Translations under genes and position numbers: made by a program
Notes under the pieces: model-generated
What the model saw: the letters and a program-made list of their open reading frames with translations, nothing else
The model's database searches: none
What the model was told of the DNA's origin: nothing
From: Clostridiales bacterium
GTDB taxonomy: Bacteria > Bacillota > Clostridia > Christensenellales > Pumilibacteraceae
Reading direction: 5' to 3'
NCBI GenBank assembly: GCA_015055625.1
Contig: SVHU01000002.1
Span: 1 to 64,000 of the forward strand
DNA length: 64,000 bases
Shown here: piece after piece, positions 45,862 to 55,382 of the stretch
Layout of the letters: every line of letters starts with the position of its first letter
Numbering within the stretch: the stretch's first letter is position 1

Positions 45862-46938
45862 TTATGATTTAGTTGCAAAGATTTCGTTTTGATAGGTATA
45901 GCTTAAATCCTCTCTTCGTTTTTGATTATACAACGCATCTTCTATTAGCAAATCGCAAATCTTTTCGGGTGATAACGAACTTGTTACGAACAGATAAAAG
46001 GACAGCGAGCCGGGAATTGTATTTATCTCGTTTGCATACACCTTGCCATCTTTATCTATCATAAAATCTATTCTAGCTACACCGCTACACCCTAGCGCTT
46101 TGAAAACTTTTAGCGCAAGCTCTCTTACTTTCTCGGCAACTTCTTTATCGATAGAAGCCGGAATATTTCTATGCGACATTTTGCCCGATATGGAATATTT
46201 GTCGATATAGTCGAGTATCTCACCCTTTTTGCGCGGTTCTTCAATATCCGACAAATAATACCTCTCTTCGCTTTTCAAAACGGCACAATTTACTTCGCGA
46301 AAATCTACAAGAGCTTTCTCGATTATTATGCGATTGTCGTATTTTAGCGCATACGTTATCGCCTTTTCGAGCTCTTTAGAATTTCTTGCCAAGCTTATTC
46401 CTATACTGCTTCCCGCATTCGACGGCTTTACAATAACAGGAAAACCCATTTTCCTCACTTTTGCTTTTGTAACACATGGATACGTTTCATGCTCTTCTTT
46501 TGTTATTCCAACGTACTCCACACAGGAAATTCCGTTGCTTTTGAAAACGTCTTTCATCAAAATTTTATCCATTCCAACAGCGCTAGAAGTTACGTCGCAA
46601 CCTGTAAAGGGAATAGAGGCAAGGCGCAAAACCCCCTGAACTGAGCCATCCTCACCATTAGCACCATGCAAACACAAAAGAGCGCAATCTATCCTTATTT
46701 TGCTAAGCCCACAGTATAAATACGGCTTTGTAAAACAAATCTTGATTTTTCGTCCTCTTCTCAGTTTTTTAAGCACGGGCTTTTTATTAAATTTACCCTT
46801 TCTCCAAACTCCCTTTTTGTCAATGTACACGGGCAAAACGTCATACTTACGCTTTAGCGCGTCAAATGCTAACACCGCGGTTGCAACCGATACGGAATGC
46901 TCGGAAGATTTTCCCCCAAAAACTAGCGCAACTGTCAT
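45862..46938 (-). CDS. ddl: D-alanine--D-alanine ligase
   Basis: The 358-residue ATP-grasp enzyme begins with LVFGGKSSEHSVSVATA, contains LHGANGEDGSVQG near residue 93, KPSNAGSSIGI near residue 171 and ends with ANEINTIPGSLSFYLF. It joins two D-alanines for cell-wall precursors. The hydrophobic residue in the SFYLF region is compatible with a D-Ala rather than a clear D-Lac ligase, but I cannot settle specificity by eye. AGGAGG precedes the ATG. It is not part of the sugar operons. Confidence 0.9.
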   Translation of the reverse strand: MTVALVFGGKSSEHSVSVATAVLAFDALKRKYDVLPVYIDKKGVWRKGKFNKKPVLKKLRRGRKIKICFTKPYLYCGLSKIRIDCALLCLHGANGEDGSVQGVLRLASIPFTGCDVTSSAVGMDKILMKDVFKSNGISCVEYVGITKEEHETYPCVTKAKVRKMGFPVIVKPSNAGSSIGISLARNSKELEKAITYALKYDNRIIIEKALVDFREVNCAVLKSEERYYLSDIEEPRKKGEILDYIDKYSISGKMSHRNIPASIDKEVAEKVRELALKVFKALGCSGVARIDFMIDKDGKVYANEINTIPGSLSFYLFVTSSLSPEKICDLLIEDALYNQKRREDLSYTYQNEIFATKS

Positions 46939-47065
46939 TTTTTCTCACCCTCCTTTTCTCTTGTCATTATACTTAAAAAAGATATAGAGTGTGAAAAAAA
47001 GCGACAAACTTACCTTATTTTTAGTAAATTCATCGCTTTAATTATTATCGTTTTGTTTCAAAAAG

Positions 47066-49936
47066 TCAGTTACGTTTGCTCAAATACTGTACAAAATTCA
47101 TAAACAATCTATCAAAACAATAGTTTCTATTCAGGGGGAACGTAAATAGATATATCATACCTTTTCCCACCTTAAAGCCTTCTATCGCGTGGTATAATCC
47201 ATACGCGCCAGATTCGCAATGATATCCTGTTTGAAAACCTGGACAAATTACGTCGGTAGGAGTTTGATTAGTTTTGAATACTACGTGTGGGAAACATTCT
47301 ATAAACACGTCGAGATCGACAATTTTTTTACTAAGTCCGTCAAATACGTCTTTGTTTGCAACCACTAGCTCTTTGTGATACAACCAATCTCTTCCGTCAA
47401 ACACGGTAAGATCGGGAATTATCTCTCTTAGCTTTAGTAGCTTTTCGTTATTTGCGCCCTTAAATACACTAACGTCAACAAACGCTACGGTTGAGCCGTT
47501 CTTTACCTTTTCGATAAGGTTTTCAATCTCTTTATCATTTACGTTTCCTGCAATAATAACGTCGCTTTCATCACTTGTTACACCATAGCTAGATAAAAGG
47601 GATTGAACGTTCTCTTCTACACCCACTAGTTTTACACAAGCGTCTACTCGCTTTGGTTTGTCTATTACGTAAAACTCAGTTTCAAAACCTGCGGGAGAGC
47701 CTTCTTTGAGAGATGCAAGAATTTTATACGTTCCAGCCTTTTCTATCTTTGCCCTTTCTTTTAATATAAAAGTAGAGAAGTCATCGCCGTTTATAGTAAA
47801 CGTTTTATCGAAAGTTGCAATCACTCCGTCGTCGCTCGTTATAGCAAATGTAGCGTGATATTCTCCACTTTTAAGCACTCCGTCGTTTGCAAGATACGCT
47901 TCAAATTCCACGTTTTCACCAACTTGAGCGCAACGAGTGGGAAGAATACAAAATCTAAGTTTTGCCCAGCCGTCTGATATAGCGTCGAACATTTCGGGCT
48001 TAAACCTACGCCAGTACGACCACAAGCCTTCTCCACACATTCCGTGATCGAGTAGACCTGTTAAAGAATAGCCCGATAAATAGTTATTAGCTCTTAATAC
48101 GTCGAACAAATTTTTACGCTCTTTAGCATTTTTGTGCTGACTTTCTTTCAAAAAACTTTCGGCAAACGGAAAAACCTTTTTTAGTCCAAGTCTTTCCCAA
48201 TCTTTTTCTAGGGCATCGCCCTGACGCTTTAGCCAAGCATAATCTTCTAATTCTTCGCTATAACCATACTGAATAAAATGTTTATACTCTTCAATTACGT
48301 TGAACAAAGAGCCTATACCAAACTCGGAAAGGAATATTGGCAACTCTGCGTTTTTACCAAGAGTTTTATACCATTCGCGCATTTGATAATCTACCGGAGC
48401 GTCTGAATATCTGTGGTGATCGCCTGCATTTGGAGTTGATGCGATATATCCTGCACTGTCATTCCATTTCCCCCAAAAATTTTGCGACTCGTCGCCATCG
48501 CTTCCCATAACGTTATCCCAACTATCAGAATAAGGATTGCTTGCTGAACCTATCGAATGATCATAATCAAATCTTCCACTGTTGAGAAGGACAAGTCTAG
48601 TTTTATCAATTGCCCTTAACTCTTTGATATAATCTACCGCAGTATAGAAAATATCGTTACGCAACGTTTCGTTCAAAAGTCCCCAAACCACTACGCAAGT
48701 ATGATTTTTGTCACGATTTATCATACACGTATTGGAGTTTTTCCAACGCTGAACTATATTTTCGATATTATCTATCGGCATATCGGTAACAGCTCTTCTC
48801 TTACGAATTTCTTCAAACTCTTCCCTACTATTCCAAAAATTCCATTGTGAATAAGCCACACACCAAGACGCCAAACTTTCTTCGTATACTAGCAATCCCA
48901 ATTCGTCGGCAATATCAAGCTGTTCGGGACGGAATAATCCTGCAATTGCTCTTAGCATATTAAATCCACACGCCTTTGCATACACAAAATCCTGTCTAAC
49001 TTGTCCTGGATGCACGGGAAAACCTTGTCCTATCGGGAAAGCATTTCCACTATGCGCAGACTTTATGAAAATCTTTTTACCGTTAAGATAGAAATAACCG
49101 TCCTTTACGCAAAACTCTCTAAATCCAAACGATTGCTTATATTTATGCTCGAAATCTTTGCCTTTTAGTATTATTTCCACCGTATACAAATACGGATTAT
49201 CGCAATCCCAAAGCTCCACTTGTTCGACAAAAGTTGTAAGCTCGAAATTATTTTCGCCTTTTTGTATACTAATCTCTATATCTTTTTGCGCTCTAATTGC
49301 ATTAGTACCACTTTTTTCATATACGGTTAACGAAAGATTTGCCTTTTCTTCATTAGCAAATTCCGACAAAACTGTAACGAACGCAGTAAGGTTTCCCTTT
49401 ATGTCCCCAACAAGCATTTTATCGCTTATTCTGGCTTCAGGCACACACTCAAGCGTAACACCATACCAAATCCCACCGTGATTAAAATTACTACCTGCCG
49501 AAGGTTTCATAACCTTATTTCTGTGCGGAGTAGACATAAGCGTCATACCGTCTATCATTTTATCGCTAGGATTAAGAACGCGAACTGCAAGAAGATTATC
49601 TTCTTTCAAATAGTCCGTAACGTCAAAATCAAACGGTGTTTCTCCACCTTCGTACGAACCTAAAAGTATTCCGTTAAGCCATACCGTAGCCTTGTAATCC
49701 ACACCACCAAAGCGTAATAAAACCCTATCATTACCCATACTTAACGTGTTTTTAAACGTGTTCCAATACCAAGCAACTCCGTGATAAGCTGGAAAAAATT
49801 GCTGAATAATAGAAGGCACGAAAGCAGGAATACAACTCTCTTGTATTGCATTTTGCCAATTATCGTTTATTCCCACGTTTTTAGGATCGGTAGTTATAAA
49901 CCAATTTTCATTAAGATGATAAGTCTTAGCTTTCAT
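47066..49936 (-). CDS. Large GH2 family glycoside hydrolase
   Basis: The 956-residue protein has the GH2 layout: sugar-binding domain (RFGGVDYKATVWLNGILLG near residue 75), Ig-like domain, barrel with acid/base Glu in VVVWGLLNET near residue 418 and nucleophile Glu in PIFLSEFGIG near residue 532, and an additional C-terminal ~250 residues. That tail includes a DUF4962/glutamine-amidotransferase-like stretch (VAFVDVSVFKGAN). It probably cleaves beta-galactosides, beta-glucuronides or beta-mannosides; the subfamily is uncertain. It is cytoplasmic, with AAGGAG before the ATG, and an operator like that of alpha-galactosidase lies upstream, so both are likely induced together. Confidence 0.88.
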   Translation of the reverse strand: MKAKTYHLNENWFITTDPKNVGINDNWQNAIQESCIPAFVPSIIQQFFPAYHGVAWYWNTFKNTLSMGNDRVLLRFGGVDYKATVWLNGILLGSYEGGETPFDFDVTDYLKEDNLLAVRVLNPSDKMIDGMTLMSTPHRNKVMKPSAGSNFNHGGIWYGVTLECVPEARISDKMLVGDIKGNLTAFVTVLSEFANEEKANLSLTVYEKSGTNAIRAQKDIEISIQKGENNFELTTFVEQVELWDCDNPYLYTVEIILKGKDFEHKYKQSFGFREFCVKDGYFYLNGKKIFIKSAHSGNAFPIGQGFPVHPGQVRQDFVYAKACGFNMLRAIAGLFRPEQLDIADELGLLVYEESLASWCVAYSQWNFWNSREEFEEIRKRRAVTDMPIDNIENIVQRWKNSNTCMINRDKNHTCVVVWGLLNETLRNDIFYTAVDYIKELRAIDKTRLVLLNSGRFDYDHSIGSASNPYSDSWDNVMGSDGDESQNFWGKWNDSAGYIASTPNAGDHHRYSDAPVDYQMREWYKTLGKNAELPIFLSEFGIGSLFNVIEEYKHFIQYGYSEELEDYAWLKRQGDALEKDWERLGLKKVFPFAESFLKESQHKNAKERKNLFDVLRANNYLSGYSLTGLLDHGMCGEGLWSYWRRFKPEMFDAISDGWAKLRFCILPTRCAQVGENVEFEAYLANDGVLKSGEYHATFAITSDDGVIATFDKTFTINGDDFSTFILKERAKIEKAGTYKILASLKEGSPAGFETEFYVIDKPKRVDACVKLVGVEENVQSLLSSYGVTSDESDVIIAGNVNDKEIENLIEKVKNGSTVAFVDVSVFKGANNEKLLKLREIIPDLTVFDGRDWLYHKELVVANKDVFDGLSKKIVDLDVFIECFPHVVFKTNQTPTDVICPGFQTGYHCESGAYGLYHAIEGFKVGKGMIYLFTFPLNRNYCFDRLFMNFVQYLSKRN

Positions 49937-49964
49937 AAATTTCTCCTTTAATTACGTTAGCAAT

Positions 49965-50028
49965 AGTATAACACACAATTTCTTATAAAAGTATTAAATT
50001 TAATGCAAAAAATATTAATTTTGGTGCA
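49965..50028 (-). promoter_or_regulatory. Promoter and operator of large GH2 gene
   Basis: TATACT on the minus strand (49970-49965) is preceded at 17 bp by a poor -35 (TACTTT), as expected of an activated promoter. The site AATGCA...TGCA at 50002-50028 is 27 bp long, like the one at 44429-44455. Confidence 0.55.
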
Positions 50029-50066
50029 ACAAAGCCACCCTCTTATTTTTAGAGAGTGGCTTTGCG
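50029..50066. terminator. Terminator of nitrilase-GDPD gene
   Basis: AAAGCCACCCTCT pairs with AGAGAGTGGCTTT with one mismatch around a 7-nt loop. It directly follows the stop codon at 50069. Confidence 0.85.
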
Positions 50067-50068
50067 TT

Positions 50069-51679
50069 TTATTTAATATTAAGCGCAGTAGAAATTTTGA
50101 GGTAGTCGTTTGTTAAAATGGTATCAATGCCCATTTCGATATATCTTTTTGCCTCTTCTTCCTCGTCCGCAAAGAACACGTTACATTTAATTCCATTCTT
50201 ATGTGCTTTATCAACCGTTTCTTGGTTAAAGTATGGTTTAAAGAGCTGAACTTTTTCGCATCCCATTTCTATTGCTCTCTCTACAATCTCCCAAGGTCTT
50301 TCGTCTAAATGACCTACACACATTGCAATATCGGGAGCGTACTGCTTGAATTGCTTGATAACACCGTCGTGTGAAATCATAAAATACACGTGTTGCGCGC
50401 AATCGTATTTGCGAATAAGCGACACAATCTTTTTCATAGACTGTTCGTTATAGCGGTCAGAAAGCGTTTTTACGTGCACGTTCATAATCACTCTGCCTGC
50501 AAACTTTTGCAAGATTTCCTCAAAAGTTACAATAGAAAGACCTTTGAATTTTTCGGAGAAATTACAACCGAAATCAAGCTGTTTCAGCTCGTCGAGCGTT
50601 TTTTCCGTCAAACGTCCCATTCCGTTACTTACACGCTCTAAGGTAAGATCATGACAAGACACTATTTCACCGTCCTTAGTTTCCCACAGGTCAAACTCTA
50701 TCTCTTTTGCTCCAAGCGCAATAGCTGAGCCAAAGGCTGGCATTGTGTTTTCGGGAGCCACGGTTGAAAATCCGCGATGCGCGCAAAGACGAGGGTATGG
50801 CATAAACTTATCAAATACCACTACGCTTGCTCCGCCGTTTCTGTAAAGCCAAGGACGTCTGCCCTCTTCTATGTATTCGTAATGCGATTTTAACGCGCCT
50901 TTATAGCCTGCTTGCTTGAAGTATTTTTTGCTTATATCAATATCCGCACTACCCACGCCAACCTCGCTCTTCATATCCACAAGAACTTCTCCAGAAGGCG
51001 CTATTATGCAACTGCATCCACAAATTTTGCTGTCTTTTCCAAGCGATACGGACGAGCGCAGAAGGTATGCGTTTGTATTGTAGCAAAGAAACCGGTTAAT
51101 AATGGAAAGCGCCTCGTGAGTATCTGTACGCTGATGCGAACAGCCGATAATCACGTCGATATTTTGTCTGGCGAGCATTGCAAAATTCTCGTAAAAATAA
51201 AAGTCGTAGCACGTCATAAACCCAAAACGTATGCCGTCAATCGTAACAACGTAAGGCTCGGCAAACTCGTAAGAATAGCTTACGTCCAATCCATAACCGC
51301 CTTGCGCAGACGGTCTTACTTCACTAGGAGCCGGGTGCGCTTTGAAGTATTTTCCCACCTCGCATCCTTGTCTGTCTATCGCGTGCGTAACGTTTGCCCA
51401 GCCCTTTTCGGTCTTTTCGGCGCAGTTTACAAATACAATGCTATTACACCTTATTGCTGTGTTTTTCGCTCTTTGCATAATGTCAGCGTTGTACTTTTCA
51501 ATCGAACCAAAATACTCTTCTTCTCTTATCAGATCGCTAGGAACGTCGCTATACTCGGGCAATACTATTATACCGTTCTCACTGTCGCACGAATCGAGAA
51601 GCTTTACCATTTCGGCATAACACTTGTCGTTGTCCTTTCCGTCAAACGAATAATAGGGCTGAATTACGCTTACTTTCAT
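50069..51679 (-). CDS. Nitrilase-family hydrolase fused to glycerophosphodiester phosphodiesterase
   Basis: The 536-residue protein has two enzyme domains in one frame. Residues 1-265 are a carbon-nitrogen hydrolase with Glu in IIVLPEYSD, Lys in KYFKAHPAP and Cys in GFMTCYDFYF. Residues ~285-530 are a GDPD domain with CAHRGFSTVAPENTMPAF, EIEFDLWETKDG and SCHDLTLERVS. The pair suggests stepwise breakdown of an amide-linked glycerophospho compound, such as an N-acyl-ethanolamine-type head group; that is inference. The frame is open 18 codons further upstream, but AAGGAGAAAA precedes the ATG at 51679. No signal peptide. Monocistronic. Confidence 0.9.
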   Translation of the reverse strand: MKVSVIQPYYSFDGKDNDKCYAEMVKLLDSCDSENGIIVLPEYSDVPSDLIREEEYFGSIEKYNADIMQRAKNTAIRCNSIVFVNCAEKTEKGWANVTHAIDRQGCEVGKYFKAHPAPSEVRPSAQGGYGLDVSYSYEFAEPYVVTIDGIRFGFMTCYDFYFYENFAMLARQNIDVIIGCSHQRTDTHEALSIINRFLCYNTNAYLLRSSVSLGKDSKICGCSCIIAPSGEVLVDMKSEVGVGSADIDISKKYFKQAGYKGALKSHYEYIEEGRRPWLYRNGGASVVVFDKFMPYPRLCAHRGFSTVAPENTMPAFGSAIALGAKEIEFDLWETKDGEIVSCHDLTLERVSNGMGRLTEKTLDELKQLDFGCNFSEKFKGLSIVTFEEILQKFAGRVIMNVHVKTLSDRYNEQSMKKIVSLIRKYDCAQHVYFMISHDGVIKQFKQYAPDIAMCVGHLDERPWEIVERAIEMGCEKVQLFKPYFNQETVDKAHKNGIKCNVFFADEEEEAKRYIEMGIDTILTNDYLKISTALNIK

Positions 51680-51801
51680 TTTTTTCTCCTTATTTATCTC
51701 ATAAAAGTGGAATACAATCTTAACAAATTGCACATTTCAACTTGTTTATTATAGCACATACGATAAAGTATTGCAAATGTATTTTGTTTTTTTGTAAAAT
51801 T

Positions 51802-51826
51802 AAACCCCGACAAGGCATCGGGGTTT
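51802..51826. terminator. Terminator of sialidase-like/AraC gene
   Basis: AAACCCCGA pairs perfectly with TCGGGGTTT around a 7-nt loop, five bases past the stop at 51831. Confidence 0.85.
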
Positions 51827-51830
51827 ATCG

Positions 51831-53501
51831 TTATTTATTTAGCTTTCTGTACTCTGACGGCGGAACATTTTCGCAAGAGCGGAATAACTCGGCAAAATAA
51901 CTCGAATTTTCAAATCCACATTCCGTTGCAATATCCGTTATCGTCTTGTCGGTTGTAATAAGCAAAACCTTTGCTTTTGTCAGCTTTTGAGAGTTTTTGT
52001 ACTCGGTTATAGTCGTTCCCGTTTGCTTTTTGAAAACGTGTTGCAAATAGCATTTTGAAACGCCTGTTTTTTCGGCAATTTCGCTCAAGTTTTCCACACC
52101 GCTTGATATCATTTTCTTTACTAATTCTACAACGGGAATACTCTCTTTTGTCGTGTTTGTTACACTACGTACCAGCGTAATTATGTCAACAATCGTGGTA
52201 AGCTTGTTTTCTTTTTCGTTTAGTTGTTCTACAAGCTCGTCCATTTTTTCACACTGAACCTTGTGCATATTTTCGCATCCGACTTGGTAGTAATCGAATA
52301 TCTTTTCTACGATATTATCAGGATGTTTTTCCATCAAAAATTTTGCAAGCTCTACTTCTGAAAAACGATTATACTCCCCATACGGATTTTCGTATTCTTT
52401 GGCGTATTTGCCAAGCTTGGATATAATTTGCTTGAGCTTTCCGTCCTTGCTTACAATTTTCCCATTTATGATATCTTCTTCGGTAATCTTTGCAAACAAA
52501 ACCTCTCTAGCATCAGCGTACGCAACGTCTAGCGAGGGCTTAAACCCGCCACGTTCTCTATCGTACGTTATATAAATATACCCATTATGCTCCTGAATAT
52601 CAGGATAAGAAACTTGACTGCGTTCGTCAAGCAGCAAGCTGTACTTAAACGTTTTGCAATCGTCATCGGAAAGAAGGGCAGTAAGGTTATTTCTTCCGTT
52701 GAAGTTATAGTGGTTTATAAGCAAATGTCTTCCGCTCTTTAGTCTTGTTATAGAAAAACGTGAACACGGACCGCCAATCTTACTGTCTTGCGCATTCGTC
52801 CAACTTACTCCTCTATCGTAAGAGAATGAAACAGCAATACCGTAAGTAGTACGAATAAGCATCATTAATCTACCGTCTGAAAGCTCGGTTATCATATGCT
52901 CGTCAAAAGAGCGATCTTTTGCAATTATTCCACCTTTTTTTATAAAGGTTTTTCCATTGTCAGAACTGAAATAAGCAAACGCTCCCTTTTGCTTGTTTTT
53001 GCGCTCGTCCATGTTTACCGGTGGCATATTATTGAGGTTTCGCAACCAATCTTCCCACACGGCAATAGGGAAAAGCCATTCGCCACTTGTTAAAACTGTG
53101 GGCTTGCACATCATAATGTCGTTGCCAATAAGTCTAGGCTCACTCCAAACAAGCTCATCCGCGTCCGGATCTTCACACACGCTTGCGTACTCGCCCTCAT
53201 TATATTTTCCCATATATGCCCAACACAACCACAACCTACCCTTGGGATCTATCCAAATAACCTCGTCAAAACACCTTCCTCCCTCTTTGTTAAATACTAC
53301 GGTTATCGGCTCGGAAAAAGTTTTACCGTCGTCGTCGGACTTTAACAAAACTACGTAGTTTCCCTCTTCTTCCTTTGTTCCTCCACTATAAAACGCGGAA
53401 AATATTCTGCCTTTTTGAGTTATTGCAATTCCCGGAATTCCTTGCCATATACGGTAAGGAGTGCTGTAATTTTTAAGTTCGGTTTTATCAGTAATCAACA
53501 T
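51831..53501 (-). CDS. Sialidase-like beta-propeller fused to AraC DNA-binding domain
   Basis: The 556-residue protein has an N-terminal exo-alpha-sialidase/BNR propeller (about 1-350) with Asp-box-like motifs SDDDGKTF, SSDNGKTF, SYDRGVSW and SDDDCKTF. A helical linker (about 355-450) follows, then a C-terminal AraC double helix-turn-helix (about 455-556; EIAEKTGVSKCYLQHVFKK and TECGFENSSYFAELF). The frame is continuous and TAGGAGG precedes the ATG. No signal peptide is present, so the propeller likely serves as a cytoplasmic glycan sensor. Whether it keeps catalysis is unclear: an Arg near YRIWQGIPGI may be the first of the sialidase arginines. Confidence 0.88.
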   Translation of the reverse strand: MLITDKTELKNYSTPYRIWQGIPGIAITQKGRIFSAFYSGGTKEEEGNYVVLLKSDDDGKTFSEPITVVFNKEGGRCFDEVIWIDPKGRLWLCWAYMGKYNEGEYASVCEDPDADELVWSEPRLIGNDIMMCKPTVLTSGEWLFPIAVWEDWLRNLNNMPPVNMDERKNKQKGAFAYFSSDNGKTFIKKGGIIAKDRSFDEHMITELSDGRLMMLIRTTYGIAVSFSYDRGVSWTNAQDSKIGGPCSRFSITRLKSGRHLLINHYNFNGRNNLTALLSDDDCKTFKYSLLLDERSQVSYPDIQEHNGYIYITYDRERGGFKPSLDVAYADAREVLFAKITEEDIINGKIVSKDGKLKQIISKLGKYAKEYENPYGEYNRFSEVELAKFLMEKHPDNIVEKIFDYYQVGCENMHKVQCEKMDELVEQLNEKENKLTTIVDIITLVRSVTNTTKESIPVVELVKKMISSGVENLSEIAEKTGVSKCYLQHVFKKQTGTTITEYKNSQKLTKAKVLLITTDKTITDIATECGFENSSYFAELFRSCENVPPSEYRKLNK

Positions 53502-53630
53502 TTTGGTTACCTCCTACGTTCATATTGTAACACAGCTTAAACCGTTTAGTCTATAACAAAACTGCTTTTATTAAAAAAGTTTTAGTTTTTGCTTACACTT
53601 TCAAAACCATAGCTAAAACCTTATATTTTA

Positions 53631-53687
53631 TACTTCTTTGGAAGTAGTTTTATAGCGTGGTTTTACTTTATACTTCCATAGAAGTAT
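53631..53687. promoter_or_regulatory. Tandem inverted repeats upstream of glnA
   Basis: TACTTC-TTTG-GAAGTA (53631-53646) and ATACTTC-CATA-GAAGTAT (53670-53687) share the half-site TACTTC with a 4-nt centre. Their centres are 40 bp apart, about four helical turns. They lie 85-140 bp upstream of the glnA -35 box and look like paired operators for a dimeric nitrogen regulator, although a structured RNA is possible. The rest of the 330-bp gap (53502-53830) holds only the promoter. Confidence 0.55.
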
Positions 53688-53770
53688 TATTTTGGTGTTT
53701 TTCATCTAAAAAATTAAGAGTTTGGACAATTGTAAAATATCAGAGTTTTTTATTTACGTATTGTAACGGC

Positions 53771-53799
53771 TTGACTAAATTTCCATAAGTTGATATAAT
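53771..53799 (+). promoter_or_regulatory. Promoter of glnA
   Basis: TTGACT (53771-53776) and TATAAT (53794-53799) are exactly 17 bp apart, giving a short leader of about 25 nt before the ATG at 53832. Confidence 0.8.
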
Positions 53800-53831
53800 T
53801 ATATCAAATTTTTTTCAGAGGTATATAAATT

Positions 53832-55255
53832 ATGAAAAAGACTGCAAAAGACATTATTGAACTTATTAAAAAAGAAGGAATTAAGATGGTTGACTTTAAG
53901 ATGGTTGACATCAACGGTCAGTTCCGTCACGTTACAATTCCTGCCGAGAATTTTTCGGAAGACACTATGATAAGCGGAATCGGATTTGACGCGTCCAACT
54001 ACGGATATGCGGTAGTTGAAAAGAGCGACATGGTATTCATTCCCGATCCCGATACCGCGCTTATCGATCCTTTCTGCGAGATTCCCACTCTTTCTATGAC
54101 GGGTAACGCAATGATTATCGACAACCCCACTAATCGACCTCTTGCTCAATACCCTAGAAATATCGTACTTGCCGCTGAACAGTACATGAAAGATTGCGGT
54201 ATTGCAGATACTATGCTTATATTGCCCGAGTTTGAGTTTTATCTTTTCGACCAGGTTGGTTGGGAAGTTGCGCCCAACAGCATTGGCGTTGCTCTTGACA
54301 CTCAGCAATCTTATTGGAACAGCGCTACCGAGGAAAGGGCGTAATCGTTCCCAAACAAAAAGCGTATCATATTGCAAAACCTTTCGATGCATCCTATGAG
54401 TGCAGAAGCGAAATGTGCTTACACATGAAAGACGCAGGCATTGAGATTAACTACCATCACCCCGAAGTTGCTGCTTCCGGTCAGTTTGAAATCGAGCCAC
54501 AACTTGGCAAGATGTCTACTATGGCTGACGCTACAATGATGATTAAGTATATCATTCACAATACTGCGCTAAAATACGGCAAGTCCGCAACATTTATGCC
54601 CAAACCCATTTATGGCGAGGCAGGAAGTGGAATGCACGTTCACATGCTTTTGCTCAAAGACGGTCAGCCCGTTTTCTCGGACGATAACGGATATGCAAGA
54701 CTTTCTGAAACAGCGCATTACTTTATGGGTGGATTGCTTAAGCACATCAACTCACTTTGCGCAATTACTAATCCCTCCACTAACTCGTTTAAGCGTCTTG
54801 TTCCCGGATTTGAAGCGCCTGTAACGGTTGGATACGCAACAAGTAACCGTAGCGCGGTAATTCGTATTCCTGCTTACGCAAAAAGTCCCGACAAGCGCAG
54901 ATTCGAACTTCGTAACCCAGACGCTACGTGCAACCCATATTTTTGCTATGCTGCAATTTTGATGGCAGGTCTTGACGGTGTTAAGAATAAGATTGATCCT
55001 CACGCAAACGGTTGGGGCCCCTATGACGTGAACCTTTATCATTTGCCAGAAGAGGAAAAAGCTAAGCTTAAGCACCTTCCCACATCTCTTGACGAGGCCC
55101 TTACTGCTCTTGAAAACGACCACGACTACCTTACAGCAGGCGGTGTTTTCCCTGAAGAGCTAATTAAGAACCTTATTAAGACAAAGCGCGAAGAAGTTAG
55201 AGAACTTTCTAAGATTCCTCATCCTGCAGAATTTGATAAGTATTATAATTTATAA
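53832..55255 (+). pseudogene. glnA: glnA, glutamine synthetase, interrupted by a frameshift
   Basis: The first frame (53832-54344) codes for the beta-grasp domain and start of the catalytic domain (VDINGQFRHVTIP, LPEFEFYLFD). It stops at TAA 54342 just after SYWNSATEE. The -1 frame continues at once (GKGVIVPKQKAYH, SGMHVHMLL, FKRLVPGFEAPV, NRSAVIRIPAY, RRFELRNPDA) to 55255. Together they give about 474 codons, the normal size of type I glutamine synthetase, with no other damage, which suggests a 1- or 4-nt deletion in the GAGGAAAGGG stretch at 54330-54339. It may be a sequencing or assembly error or a very recent mutation. If real, ammonia assimilation would need another GlnA. Confidence 0.85.
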
Positions 55256-55382
55256 AATTTGTCATTTTCTAATTCTATAACAAGTATCTATATATTTTCT
55301 TGTTTTAATTATTTACTTGACCTTTGCTTAAAAAAGGATTATAGTATATTAGTCATTAAATTAAAATATTAGAGAGGTATTA

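Noticed and set aside
54327-54344. Programmed -1 frameshift in glnA
   Set aside because: The AAAGGGC heptamer is in the wrong frame for the shift needed, and glutamine synthetases are not known to use recoding.
53799-54392. 197-codon minus-strand frame over the glnA start
   Set aside because: It is antisense to the conserved first half of glutamine synthetase and shows no family features.
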